Shown one piece after another: positions 26,703 to 34,508 of a stretch of 64,000 nt of DNA (its first letter is position 1; each line of letters begins with the position of its first letter). The notes under the pieces are model-generated. The model ran no database searches. It was given only the letters and a program-made list of their open reading frames with translations, and was not told the DNA's origin. The position numbers and the translations under genes were made by a program. Source of the DNA: Limnohabitans sp. (GTDB taxonomy: Bacteria > Pseudomonadota > Gammaproteobacteria > Burkholderiales > Burkholderiaceae_C); contig JAOATL010000012.1 of NCBI GenBank assembly GCA_030158125.1, positions 1 to 64,000 on the forward strand, given 5' to 3'.

Positions 26703-27218
26703 TCAGTCTTGACCCTCTGTCAGGGTGTCAAGCTGAAACCGACCGCTCTTGTGCCACAGCCAAACGTCTGAGTACACCACCTTGTTCATGTGCGCAGGGA
26801 CAGGGTAGGGTGCGGCCTGTCGCACTGTCTTTTCAATTTCTTTCATCACTTCAGGGGCATGGCCTGGGGCCCGAACCCAATAAGTGCGTGTCACTTGACC
26901 TTGCTTGTCAACTTCCACGTCCAAGACACCCACCGCATACAGCATGGGCGGCAGTCGGCCTTTGAAGATGCGAGAACCATTCAACTTGTACAGGTGCTTG
27001 GCCGCGTCCACGCGGTATTCCCCGGGGTTGCGGGCATTGGACGTTGGCAGTGAGGGTTGGGGCCGCGCTATGGGCTTGACCACCACAGGCGCAGGTCGAG
27101 GCGCTGCGACAGGGGGCGGTGGCGGTGGTGTGCTGCAACCTGCCAACCACAAGGCCATGCAGGTGAGGCAGAGCCCCAGACGCAATCGAAATGCAGTTGC
27201 CGTGTCAAGAAATGTCAT
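26703..27218 (-). CDS. proline-rich lipoprotein with a TonB-like C-terminal domain
   Basis: A 171-residue predicted lipoprotein on the strand opposite xdhB and xdhC. The signal segment ends in LAGC, a lipobox, followed by a run of six Pro and a Pro/Ala linker to about residue 75. The C-terminal part (KLYKLNGSRIFKGRLPP through VVYSDVWLW) resembles a small TonB-type domain, with VGVLDVEVDKQGQV. I start at ATG 27218; the longer frame reads back through the xdhC promoter. The gene has no obvious link to xanthine oxidation and may be an insertion into the xdh group. Confidence 0.75.
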   Translation of the reverse strand: MTFLDTATAFRLRLGLCLTCMALWLAGCSTPPPPPPVAAPRPAPVVVKPIARPQPSLPTSNARNPGEYRVDAAKHLYKLNGSRIFKGRLPPMLYAVGVLDVEVDKQGQVTRTYWVRAPGHAPEVMKEIEKTVRQAAPYPVPAHMNKVVYSDVWLWHKSGRFQLDTLTEGQD

Positions 27219-27256
27219 TTGAAATTTGTCCCCTAGACCCCAATGGTCCATTTTGT

Positions 27257-27268
27257 CACTGTACAGTG
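27257..27268. promoter_or_regulatory. palindrome in the gap before xdhC
   Basis: CACTGTACAGTG is a perfect 12-bp palindrome in the 85-bp gap between the divergent lipoprotein and xdhC genes. It resembles the purine operators (ACTGTATACAGT) but lacks the central two bases, so it may be a weaker or different site. Confidence 0.4.
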
Positions 27269-27303
27269 TGGTTTGAACAGTCCCTGATTGAAAGTCACGC
27301 CCC

Positions 27304-28122
27304 GTGCATTGGATTCCTGCTCTGCTTGAAAAATTAGCGCAAGCCCCCGCCATCTGGATCACCGTCTTGCAAGCACAAGGCTCTGTGCCGCGAGGCAGTG
27401 GCACGGTCATGGCCGTGTTTGCAGACGATTTCTTGGGCACCATTGGTGGTGGTCATTTGGAGTTTGAGGCCATCGCAGAGGCCCGTCGCAACTTGCAATC
27501 CGTCAGCGGGCAGGCCAGCCTGCCCCTGGAGAAACGCTTTGCATTGGGCCCCAGTTTGGGGCAGTGCTGTGGCGGCGCCTTGGTGCTCAAATTTGAGTGG
27601 GTCTCAGACAAAGACATTCCGCGCTTGCAGATCATTTTGCAGCTTCAGGCTGCGCAGCGCTTTCAACCCTTGGCCTTGTTTGGCGGTGGCCATGTGGGCA
27701 AAGCTTTGGTACAAGTGTTGGCCCCGTTGCCATTTCATGTGCGCTGGATCGACAGCCGCGACGAAATTTTTCCCAGCCATGTTGCCCCGCAAGTGGTGTG
27801 CGAGCATTCTGACCCCGTCCAGGCCGCGGTGCCCGATTTGATGCCTCACAGCAGGGTGTTGATCATGAGTTTCAGCCATGCCGAAGACTTGGATGTGGTG
27901 GCTGCTTGCTTAATGCGACAGCGCCATCAAAAAGATTTGGCCTTCATTGGCCTCATTGGCAGCGCCACCAAGTGGGCCACTTTCAAGCGTCGATTGGCGG
28001 AGCGCGGCTTTACAGAAGCCGAGTGTCAGCAGGTGACGTGCCCCATTGGTGTGCCAGGCATCACTGGCAAAGAACCGGAAGTGATTGCAGTGGCTGTGGC
28101 TGCACAGCTGTTGCAATCCTGA
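27304..28122 (+). CDS. xdhC: xanthine dehydrogenase accessory protein XdhC
   Basis: XdhC binds the molybdenum cofactor, promotes its sulfuration and inserts it into XdhB. The 272-residue protein has the family features: QGSVPRGSGTVMAVF and GTIGGGHLEFEA at the N-terminus, FGGGHVGKALVQVL near 130 in a Rossmann-like part and GLIGSATKWATFKRRLAERG near 215. The predicted start is GTG 27304, without a strong ribosome site, so the true start is uncertain by a few codons. It is followed after 40 bp by puuD, with an operator in the gap. Confidence 0.93.
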   Translation: MHWIPALLEKLAQAPAIWITVLQAQGSVPRGSGTVMAVFADDFLGTIGGGHLEFEAIAEARRNLQSVSGQASLPLEKRFALGPSLGQCCGGALVLKFEWVSDKDIPRLQIILQLQAAQRFQPLALFGGGHVGKALVQVLAPLPFHVRWIDSRDEIFPSHVAPQVVCEHSDPVQAAVPDLMPHSRVLIMSFSHAEDLDVVAACLMRQRHQKDLAFIGLIGSATKWATFKRRLAERGFTEAECQQVTCPIGVPGITGKEPEVIAVAVAAQLLQS

Positions 28123-28125
28123 AAA

Positions 28126-28138
28126 ATTGTATACACTT
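28126..28138. promoter_or_regulatory. TGTATACA operator upstream of puuD
   Basis: ATTGTATACACTT contains the TGTATACA core with the right arm CACTT shared with the site at 22374-22389. It lies 25 bp before the puuD ATG, where a bound repressor would block transcription or early elongation. Confidence 0.6.
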
Positions 28139-28162
28139 CGGTAAACAATTTGGAAATTGACC

Positions 28163-29389
28163 ATGGACGCCTATTTACTAGATTGGCTTAATCTGCTGTT
28201 GCGTTGGGTCCACGTGATCACCGTGATTGCCTGGATTGGCTCGTCGTTTTACTTTGTCTTTCTAGACAACAACTTGCTCAAGCCCAACTCGCCTGATTTG
28301 CTAGAAAAGGGGGTGGACGGCGCCATGTGGGCCGTGCACGGGGGTGGTTTTTACAACCCCCAAAAATACATGGTGGCGCCCAAAAAGATTCACACCAAAT
28401 TGCACTGGTTTTATTGGGAAAGCTATTCATCTTGGCTCACGGGTTTCGCGTTGTTCACCGTCTTGTATTTGTGGAACGCCAGCACCTATCTCATTGATAA
28501 ATCATTGATGGACTGGTCGCCTGCCATGGCCATCTCTGCCGCGCTGGCGTTTTTAGTGGCATTTTGGTTTGTGTATGACACCGTTTGCCGCTTGTTCGGT
28601 TTTAAAAAGAATGGTGAGTTGATTGTGGCGGGCTTGATGCTGTGCGTCGTGGCTTTTGCATCATGGTTGGCCTGTCAATTGTTTGCAGGTCGCGCTGCGT
28701 TTCTTCTGGTGGGCGCCATGATTGCCACGGCCATGAGTGCCAATGTGTTTGTGTGGATCATTCCTGGCCAACGCAAAGTGGTGGCCGCCATGACTTCCGG
28801 TGAGAAATACGACGCCATGTCATTGGCCATCCACGGCAAGCGCGGCAAGCAGCGCAGTGTGCACAACACCTATTTCACACTGCCCGTTATTTTTGCCATG
28901 CTCAGCAATCATTACAGCTTTTTGTACACGCATCCCCAGCGATGGTTGCTGTTGTTTGTGTTGATGTTTGCTGGCGCTTTGATTCGTCAATTTTTTGTGC
29001 AACGACATGGCTTCCATTTGGGCCGTGCCAAAAACCCTTGGCCTTTTGCGGCCGTGGGGGTGGCGCTCATTGTGGCCGTCATTGTGGCCATGGCACCTTG
29101 GGGTTCGTCCGGCAGTAAAGCCACAGCGGGCGCCGCGCCCACGCAAGTGGTTCCCTATGCACAAGTGCAAGCCATTGTTGCGCAACGCTGCCTGTCTTGT
29201 CATGGCGAACAAGTGCAGATGAAAAACATTCGACTTGATTCAGTGTCGCACATGAAACTGAACGCTCAAAATATTTACCAGCAGGTGAGTGTGACGCAGC
29301 AAATGCCCATGAACAATGCCACGGGCATCACACCGGAAGAGCGGCAAGCGGTGGCCAGTTGGTATTTGGCAGGCGCTAAATTCGATTGA
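28163..29389 (+). CDS. puuD: membrane urate oxidase PuuD with C-terminal cytochrome c domain
   Basis: Oxidises urate to 5-hydroxyisourate and passes electrons to its own haem rather than to oxygen directly. The 408-residue protein has about eight membrane segments, beginning LLLRWVHVITVIAWIGSSFY, with conserved HGGGFYNPQKY near 55 and LHWFYWESYSSWLTG near 77. A periplasmic cytochrome c domain follows with the haem site CLSCH at 343-347 and a probable axial Met in QQMPMNN. ATG 28163 was preferred to a TTG two codons upstream. The enzyme ties purine oxidation to the respiratory chain. A TGTATACA operator lies just upstream. Confidence 0.95.
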   Translation: MDAYLLDWLNLLLRWVHVITVIAWIGSSFYFVFLDNNLLKPNSPDLLEKGVDGAMWAVHGGGFYNPQKYMVAPKKIHTKLHWFYWESYSSWLTGFALFTVLYLWNASTYLIDKSLMDWSPAMAISAALAFLVAFWFVYDTVCRLFGFKKNGELIVAGLMLCVVAFASWLACQLFAGRAAFLLVGAMIATAMSANVFVWIIPGQRKVVAAMTSGEKYDAMSLAIHGKRGKQRSVHNTYFTLPVIFAMLSNHYSFLYTHPQRWLLLFVLMFAGALIRQFFVQRHGFHLGRAKNPWPFAAVGVALIVAVIVAMAPWGSSGSKATAGAAPTQVVPYAQVQAIVAQRCLSCHGEQVQMKNIRLDSVSHMKLNAQNIYQQVSVTQQMPMNNATGITPEERQAVASWYLAGAKFD

Positions 29390-29416
29390 TGTTTTGGTGC
29401 GCTCAAGTGCTGCAGG

Positions 29417-30832
29417 TCAATGGCCTGCAGCCAATTGAATTGCAAAGTGGTTGTGCCGTTCAATCACGCGGCCAAGGTCGACACGTGTCAGTTGACCTTC
29501 GCTAACCACCACTCTGCCGTTTACAACCGTATAAGCCGCTGGCGCGCTTGCACACAGCATCAAACTGCCAATGGCATCGTGTACCGCACCCCCTGCAAAA
29601 CTGAGGCTGCGCAAATCAAACAAGGCCATGTCGGCGCAGTAACCCACACTCAATTGGCCAATGTCTTTGCGGCCCAAAACTTCAGCGCCGCCTCGCGTCG
29701 CCAAACGCAACGCATCGCGGGCTGTCATTTCCATGGGAGCGGTGTCGCAGCCAAAAATGGTGTTGCCCTCGGCATTCACCTGCGGTGCTTCTAAAGATTT
29801 GCGCAGACGCGCCAACAGCATCGCTTGGCGTGCTTCGTTGACCATGTGCGCCGCATCGTTGCTGGCGCTGCCGTCGACACCCAGGCCCACAGGCACACCC
29901 GCATCTAACATTTTTCGAATGGGTGCGATGCCACTGGCCAAGCGCATGTTGCTGCAAGGGCAGTGGGCAATGCCTGTGCGTGTGGCGGCAAACAAAGAAA
30001 TGCCTTCGTCATCGAGTTTGACGCAGTGGGCATGCCAAACGTCGTCGCCCAACCAACCCAAATCTTCGGCGTATTGCGTGGGCGTGCGCTTGAATTTTGC
30101 CAAGCTGTAGGCAATGTCGTGGTCGTTCTCCGCCAAGTGCGTGTGCAATCGAACGCCATAGTGCCGTGCCATTTCAGCAGACAAACGCATCAGGTCTTGA
30201 CTGACGCTGAACGGTGAACAAGGTGCGACGGCCACTTGTGTCATGGCGCCGTGCGAGGCATCGTGATAGGTTTCAATCAGACGCTGTGTGTCTTTCAAAA
30301 TGGCGTCTTCTTGCTCCACGACCCGATCGGGTGGCAGGCCCCCTTTGGACTGTCCCACACTCATGCTGCCTCGCGTTGCCACAAAGCGCATGCCAATTTC
30401 TTGCGCAGCGGCAATGCAGTCGTCCAGCTTTACGCCGTTGGGGTAGATGTACAAATGGTCGCTGCTGGTGGTGCAACCCGACAACAACAATTCAGCCATG
30501 GCGGTTTGCGTGCTGGCGTAAATCATCTCGGGTTGAAGGCCCGCCCAAATGGGGTAAAGGCCTGTGAGCCAGCTGAACAACTCGGCATTTTGTACGGCGG
30601 GAATGGCGCGCGTCAAACTTTGGCACATGTGGTGGTGGGTGTTGACCATGCCTGGAATGACCACATGGTGCTGCGCGTTGATCACGTGGTCCGCTGTTTG
30701 CGGCAGGCTGTCTGCTGCGCCGATGGCTTCGATGCAATGGTCCTTGACAAAGATGGACGCATTGCGAAGTTCCTCGCCTGCGTCGTTCAAGGTGGCGATG
30801 GTGTGAGCGTTGTGGATGAGCAAGGTGGTCAT
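29417..30832 (-). CDS. 8-oxoguanine/guanine deaminase-type amidohydrolase
   Basis: A cytoplasmic zinc amidohydrolase of the AtzA/TrzN branch, 471 residues. Metal ligands appear in VNTHHHMCQSL near 65, HTHLAEN near 235, AHCVKLDD near 270 and GVDGSASND near 320. The NAELFSWLTGLYPIWAGL segment is one I associate with 8-oxoguanine deaminases, which convert 8-oxoguanine to urate; guanine deaminase activity is the alternative. Either product feeds XdhABC or PuuD. It converges on puuD, whose stop is 27 bp away, and diverges from the glycerate kinase gene. Confidence 0.85.
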   Translation of the reverse strand: MTTLLIHNAHTIATLNDAGEELRNASIFVKDHCIEAIGAADSLPQTADHVINAQHHVVIPGMVNTHHHMCQSLTRAIPAVQNAELFSWLTGLYPIWAGLQPEMIYASTQTAMAELLLSGCTTSSDHLYIYPNGVKLDDCIAAAQEIGMRFVATRGSMSVGQSKGGLPPDRVVEQEDAILKDTQRLIETYHDASHGAMTQVAVAPCSPFSVSQDLMRLSAEMARHYGVRLHTHLAENDHDIAYSLAKFKRTPTQYAEDLGWLGDDVWHAHCVKLDDEGISLFAATRTGIAHCPCSNMRLASGIAPIRKMLDAGVPVGLGVDGSASNDAAHMVNEARQAMLLARLRKSLEAPQVNAEGNTIFGCDTAPMEMTARDALRLATRGGAEVLGRKDIGQLSVGYCADMALFDLRSLSFAGGAVHDAIGSLMLCASAPAAYTVVNGRVVVSEGQLTRVDLGRVIERHNHFAIQLAAGH

Positions 30833-30891
30833 GTCGATGATTTTGCACGAAGAAATTGATTCGATTCGAGTCAGACACTACACTTCCCAGC

Positions 30892-32235
30892 ATGAGCGCT
30901 ACCAAATCTTTGCACCCCGAAATCTCTGCCAGCCCAAGAACCTTCTTGCGTCAATTGTTTGATGCTGCGGTTACGCGAGCCTTGCCGTTGGAAAATATGC
31001 CAGCGTTTTTGCCCAAGGTACCCAAAGGCCGAACGCTGGTGTTGGGCGCAGGCAAGGCGGCAGGTGCCATGGCCCACGCGGTTGAGGCGCTGTGGCCGCA
31101 AGGTGCGCCATTGTCTGGCATGGTGGTCACGCGTTATGGTCATACGCCGGCGCGGCCCCAGGGCGTTCCTGCGCGCTTGAGGGTGGTGGAAGCATCGCAC
31201 CCCGTGCCCGACGCTGCGGGTTTGGCCGCAGCAGAAGAAATTTTGGCCCTGACGCAGGGTTTGACGCAAGACGATTTGGTCTTGTGCTTGATCTCGGGCG
31301 GTGGCTCCGCACTGTTGACATTGCCTGCTGTTGGCTTGAGCTTGGTCGAAAAACAAACCATCAACCAAGCACTTTTAAAAAGTGGCGCCAACATTGGTGA
31401 AATGAACTGCGTGCGCAAGCATTTGTCGCGCATCAAAGGTGGCCGCTTGGCTGCAGCCTGTGCACCCGCCAAAGTGCTAACCCTGGCCATCAGCGATGTG
31501 CCGGGCGATGACCCTTCTGTCATTGCCAGTGGTCCCACAGTGCCCGATAGCACCACTTGCCAAGACGCACTGCAAATTTTGCAACGCTACAACATCGAGA
31601 TCAGCCCAGACGTTCAACGTGCTTTAGAAAGCGCAGCTTGGGAATCCCCCAAGTTGGGCGATGCCGCCTTTGCAAACACAGCGGTGCACCTGATTGCAAC
31701 ACCGCATCAGTCCTTGATGGCTGCGGCTGCTTTGGCAGAGTCCAAAGGCTTGCGCGCCTATGTCCTGAGTGATGAGATTGAAGGCGAATCCAGGGAAGTG
31801 GGCAAAGTACATGCGGCACTGGCCCGTGCCAGTGCCCACGGCAAAAGTCCATTTGTCAAGCCTTGTGTCATCTTGAGCGGTGGCGAAACCACGGTCACAG
31901 TTCGAAGCAACGCCAACAAACTGGGTGGCAAGCCACGCGAAGGCCGAGGGGGACGGGCTGGCGAGTTTTGCATGGGCTTGGCCCTTGGGCTGCAAGGGCA
32001 GCCGGGGGTTTGGGCCTTGGCCGCAGACACCGATGGCATTGATGGCGTGGAAGACAACGCGGGCGCCATGGTCACACCCGATACGCTGGCTCGGGGGGTG
32101 CAAGTGGGGGTCGATTTGGACGCGCATCTGGCAAACAACGATGCCTATGCTTATTTCCAAGCCCTGAACGATTTGGTGTTTTCCGGACCCACCCACACCA
32201 ATGTGAACGACTTTCGCGCCATTTTGGTGTTGTGA
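30892..32235 (+). CDS. glycerate 2-kinase (GckA/TtuD, MOFRL family)
   Basis: Phosphorylates D-glycerate to 2-phosphoglycerate. The 447-residue protein contains LVLGAGKAAGAMAHAVE near 55, LCLISGGGSALLTLP near 135, DVPGDDPSVIASGPT near 210 and the C-terminal MOFRL part with SGGETTVTV and AADTDGIDGVEDNAGA. ATG 30892 replaces an upstream start lacking family residues. In this setting it would recycle carbon from glyoxylate released by allantoate degradation, through tartronate semialdehyde and glycerate, although genes for those intermediate steps are not in the window. Confidence 0.93.
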   Translation: MSATKSLHPEISASPRTFLRQLFDAAVTRALPLENMPAFLPKVPKGRTLVLGAGKAAGAMAHAVEALWPQGAPLSGMVVTRYGHTPARPQGVPARLRVVEASHPVPDAAGLAAAEEILALTQGLTQDDLVLCLISGGGSALLTLPAVGLSLVEKQTINQALLKSGANIGEMNCVRKHLSRIKGGRLAAACAPAKVLTLAISDVPGDDPSVIASGPTVPDSTTCQDALQILQRYNIEISPDVQRALESAAWESPKLGDAAFANTAVHLIATPHQSLMAAAALAESKGLRAYVLSDEIEGESREVGKVHAALARASAHGKSPFVKPCVILSGGETTVTVRSNANKLGGKPREGRGGRAGEFCMGLALGLQGQPGVWALAADTDGIDGVEDNAGAMVTPDTLARGVQVGVDLDAHLANNDAYAYFQALNDLVFSGPTHTNVNDFRAILVL

Positions 32236-32242
32236 TCAATTA

Positions 32243-32256
32243 TTGATGTGCGTCAA
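32243..32256. promoter_or_regulatory. FNR-type box upstream of the Crp/Fnr regulator
   Basis: TTGAT-GTGC-GTCAA differs at one base from the consensus TTGAT-N4-ATCAA. It lies 36 bp before the ATG of the Crp/Fnr family gene, suggesting autoregulation. An ATCAAT/ATTGAT inverted repeat overlaps its left half. Confidence 0.5.
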
Positions 32257-32291
32257 CGCGGGCCTGCCACGCCTCTGGCAAATTTGGCCCC

Positions 32292-32918
32292 ATGTTGAAT
32301 CGAGTTCTAACCAGCATCCCCTCTCCCGCGGAAGATTTGCCTGTCGGCACGATCTTGTTGCGCCGGGGTCAGGCCGCCTCCAAGGCTGTGCACCTGTTGA
32401 GTGGTCGTGTGGCCTTTGGCGTCATTGAGCAGGGGGTCATGGTGCATCAACTGGGTGTGGTGGAGGGGCCCTTTTGGCTAGAGGCTGCCGCAGCCATGTT
32501 GGGGCTGCCCCATGCGGTAGATGCATTGGCGGAGAGTGCAGTCACCATTCAAGCCATGCCCGCAGGACAATTTAAAAGTCACTTGAAAAGTCTGCCAGAG
32601 CCCGTCCGCACCCTTGTGCTCGATTTGGCCAAGGCCCAAAGACAGCAAATTGAAGTGGCCGTCAGCCGCTTGGCCAAAGATGCCGATGCCCGGTTTGCCG
32701 AATGGCTTCTTCGGCATGCCGAGCCAGCCGATGCCCAAGGCAGCTTGGCCGTTATTTTGAAAGATCGCAAACGCCTCATTGCCGCGCAATTGGGCATTGC
32801 TCCCGAAACCTTCTCTAGGGTACTGAAGCACTTGCGTGACCGTCAACTCATCAGTGGCGGTGGCCGTGTTTTGAATTTGCTCGACCCGTCAGGTCTGCAA
32901 TCTTTGGCTGGTATTTGA
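32292..32918 (+). CDS. Crp/Fnr family transcriptional regulator
   Basis: A 208-residue regulator with an N-terminal cyclic-nucleotide-binding-like beta-roll (about 15-110), a dimer helix (about 110-140) and a C-terminal winged HTH. The recognition helix in APETFSRVLKHLRD has E-x-x-S-R, the pattern that reads TTGAT half-sites in FNR. It lacks the N-terminal Cys cluster of FNR, so it does not carry a 4Fe-4S cluster; another signal such as haem, nitric oxide or redox is likely. An FNR-type box precedes it and a perfect one lies upstream of urtA, a possible target. Confidence 0.9.
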   Translation: MLNRVLTSIPSPAEDLPVGTILLRRGQAASKAVHLLSGRVAFGVIEQGVMVHQLGVVEGPFWLEAAAAMLGLPHAVDALAESAVTIQAMPAGQFKSHLKSLPEPVRTLVLDLAKAQRQQIEVAVSRLAKDADARFAEWLLRHAEPADAQGSLAVILKDRKRLIAAQLGIAPETFSRVLKHLRDRQLISGGGRVLNLLDPSGLQSLAGI

Positions 32919-32987
32919 AAAGAAACGCCTCCTTGAGAGGCTTGGCGACTCAAAGCTCGATAGAATTTGCCGAACTTTGAGAATTCC

Positions 32988-34508
32988 ATGCATCCCCCTG
33001 AGCCTGCGCGTCTTTCACTCTCGAACATTACCAAGCGGTACCCCGGTGTGGTGGCCAATCGCGCGGTGTCCCTGTCTGTCAGGCCCGGCGAAGCGCATGC
33101 GGTTTTAGGTGAAAACGGCGCTGGCAAGTCCACCCTCATGAAGATCATCTATGGTTCTGTGAAGCCAGATGAGGGCGCGATGCATTACAACGGCCAGCCC
33201 GTCCAAATTCGCAACCCCCAGCAAGCGCGTGCTTTGGGCATCAGCATGGTGTTTCAACACTTCAGTTTGTTTGAAACCCTCAGCGTGGCTGAAAATGTTT
33301 GGTTGGGTTTGGACAAATCGCTGACCCTGCCCGACGTCACAGCGCGAATTCACCTCAAGGCCGCCGAATACGGTCTGGACATTGACCCTTTCCGTCCCGT
33401 TCACACCCTGAGTGTGGGCGAAATGCAGCGGGTCGAAATCATTCGCGCTTTGCTCACCGAACCCAAGCTATTGATATTGGATGAGCCGACTTCGGTGCTC
33501 ACCCCGCAAGCTGTGGACAAGCTCTTTGTGGTGCTCAAAAAACTGGTCAGCCAAGGTTGCAGTTTGCTTTACATCAGCCATAAATTGCATGAAATTCGCG
33601 AACTGTGCACAGCATGTACCGTGTTGCGTGCAGGCCAGGTGACCGGGGTGTGCGATCCGCGTGAAGAATCCAATGCGTCGCTCAGTCGTTTGATGATTGG
33701 TGCAGAGCCGCCTGCCTTGACGCACCAAGATCGCCAAGCCGGAGCGGTCTTGTTTGCGATCAACAATTTGTCATTGCACAAAGAAGATCAATTCGGTGTC
33801 GATTTGTCTCAGGTGAACTTGCAAGTTCGCGCAGGTGAGGTTGTCGGTATTGCTGGGGTCTCTGGCAATGGCCAAAGGGAGTTGTTGTATGCCATGTCTG
33901 GCGAGGACACGCGTGCACCTGCCGATGCGGTACACATTGACAGCCAGGCGGTCGGGCAATTGGGGCCAAACCAACGCCGCTTAGCGGGTCTTCATTTTGT
34001 ACCGGAGGAGCGCTTGGGTCGAGGCGCCGTGCCATCGCTCAGCTTGGCCCAAAACATGTTGCTCACGCGCTCTGAGGCAGTGGCATCAAGTGGTCTGATT
34101 CGCACGCAAGTGCTGCACAAGCAAGCGCAAAAAATCATTGAACAATTCAAGGTCAAGGCCAATGGCACGAATGCGTCGGCGCAGTCTTTGTCAGGTGGCA
34201 ATTTGCAAAAATTCATCGTGGGCCGCGAGATTGATGCCAAACCCAAAGTGCTCTTGGTATCGCAACCTACTTGGGGCGTTGATGTCGGTGCAGCGGCACA
34301 AATTCGGGGTGAGTTGTTGGCCCTGCGTGATGCGGGCTGCGCGGTCTTGGTGGTCAGCGAAGAACTGGACGAGTTGTTTGAAATTTGTGATCGCCTGTAC
34401 GTCATGGCCAATGGCAAGTTGTCGCCCTCCATCGATCGCAAAGAAGCCAGCGTTGCCCAAATTGGTGAGTGGATGAGTGGCTTGTGGGAGAACCATGCTC
34501 AAGCTTGA
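32988..34508 (+). CDS. BMP-type ABC transporter, duplicated ATP-binding protein
   Basis: ATPase of a sugar/nucleoside-type importer, 506 residues with two ABC domains. The first has GENGAGKST near residue 38 and LLILDEPTSVLTP near 160. The second begins at about 250 and has a degenerate P-loop (AGVSGNGQRELL) but a clear LSGGNLQKFIVGREI signature. This asymmetry is normal for the family. ATG 32988 was chosen over a TTG 7 codons upstream. It overlaps the permease gene that follows by 14 bp. With two permeases and a BMP lipoprotein it matches nucleoside or purine importers such as Nup/Pnr systems. Confidence 0.92.
   Translation: MHPPEPARLSLSNITKRYPGVVANRAVSLSVRPGEAHAVLGENGAGKSTLMKIIYGSVKPDEGAMHYNGQPVQIRNPQQARALGISMVFQHFSLFETLSVAENVWLGLDKSLTLPDVTARIHLKAAEYGLDIDPFRPVHTLSVGEMQRVEIIRALLTEPKLLILDEPTSVLTPQAVDKLFVVLKKLVSQGCSLLYISHKLHEIRELCTACTVLRAGQVTGVCDPREESNASLSRLMIGAEPPALTHQDRQAGAVLFAINNLSLHKEDQFGVDLSQVNLQVRAGEVVGIAGVSGNGQRELLYAMSGEDTRAPADAVHIDSQAVGQLGPNQRRLAGLHFVPEERLGRGAVPSLSLAQNMLLTRSEAVASSGLIRTQVLHKQAQKIIEQFKVKANGTNASAQSLSGGNLQKFIVGREIDAKPKVLLVSQPTWGVDVGAAAQIRGELLALRDAGCAVLVVSEELDELFEICDRLYVMANGKLSPSIDRKEASVAQIGEWMSGLWENHAQA

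Noticed and set aside
29409..29431. GCTGCAGG / CCTGCAGC hairpin at the puuD-deaminase junction as an intrinsic terminator
   Set aside because: It has no T-run on either side and encodes the last residues of the deaminase; at most a weak structure.
30236..30859. 207-residue open frame antisense to the deaminase gene
   Set aside because: It mirrors the amidohydrolase coding sequence; its His and Val richness is typical of antisense frames here.
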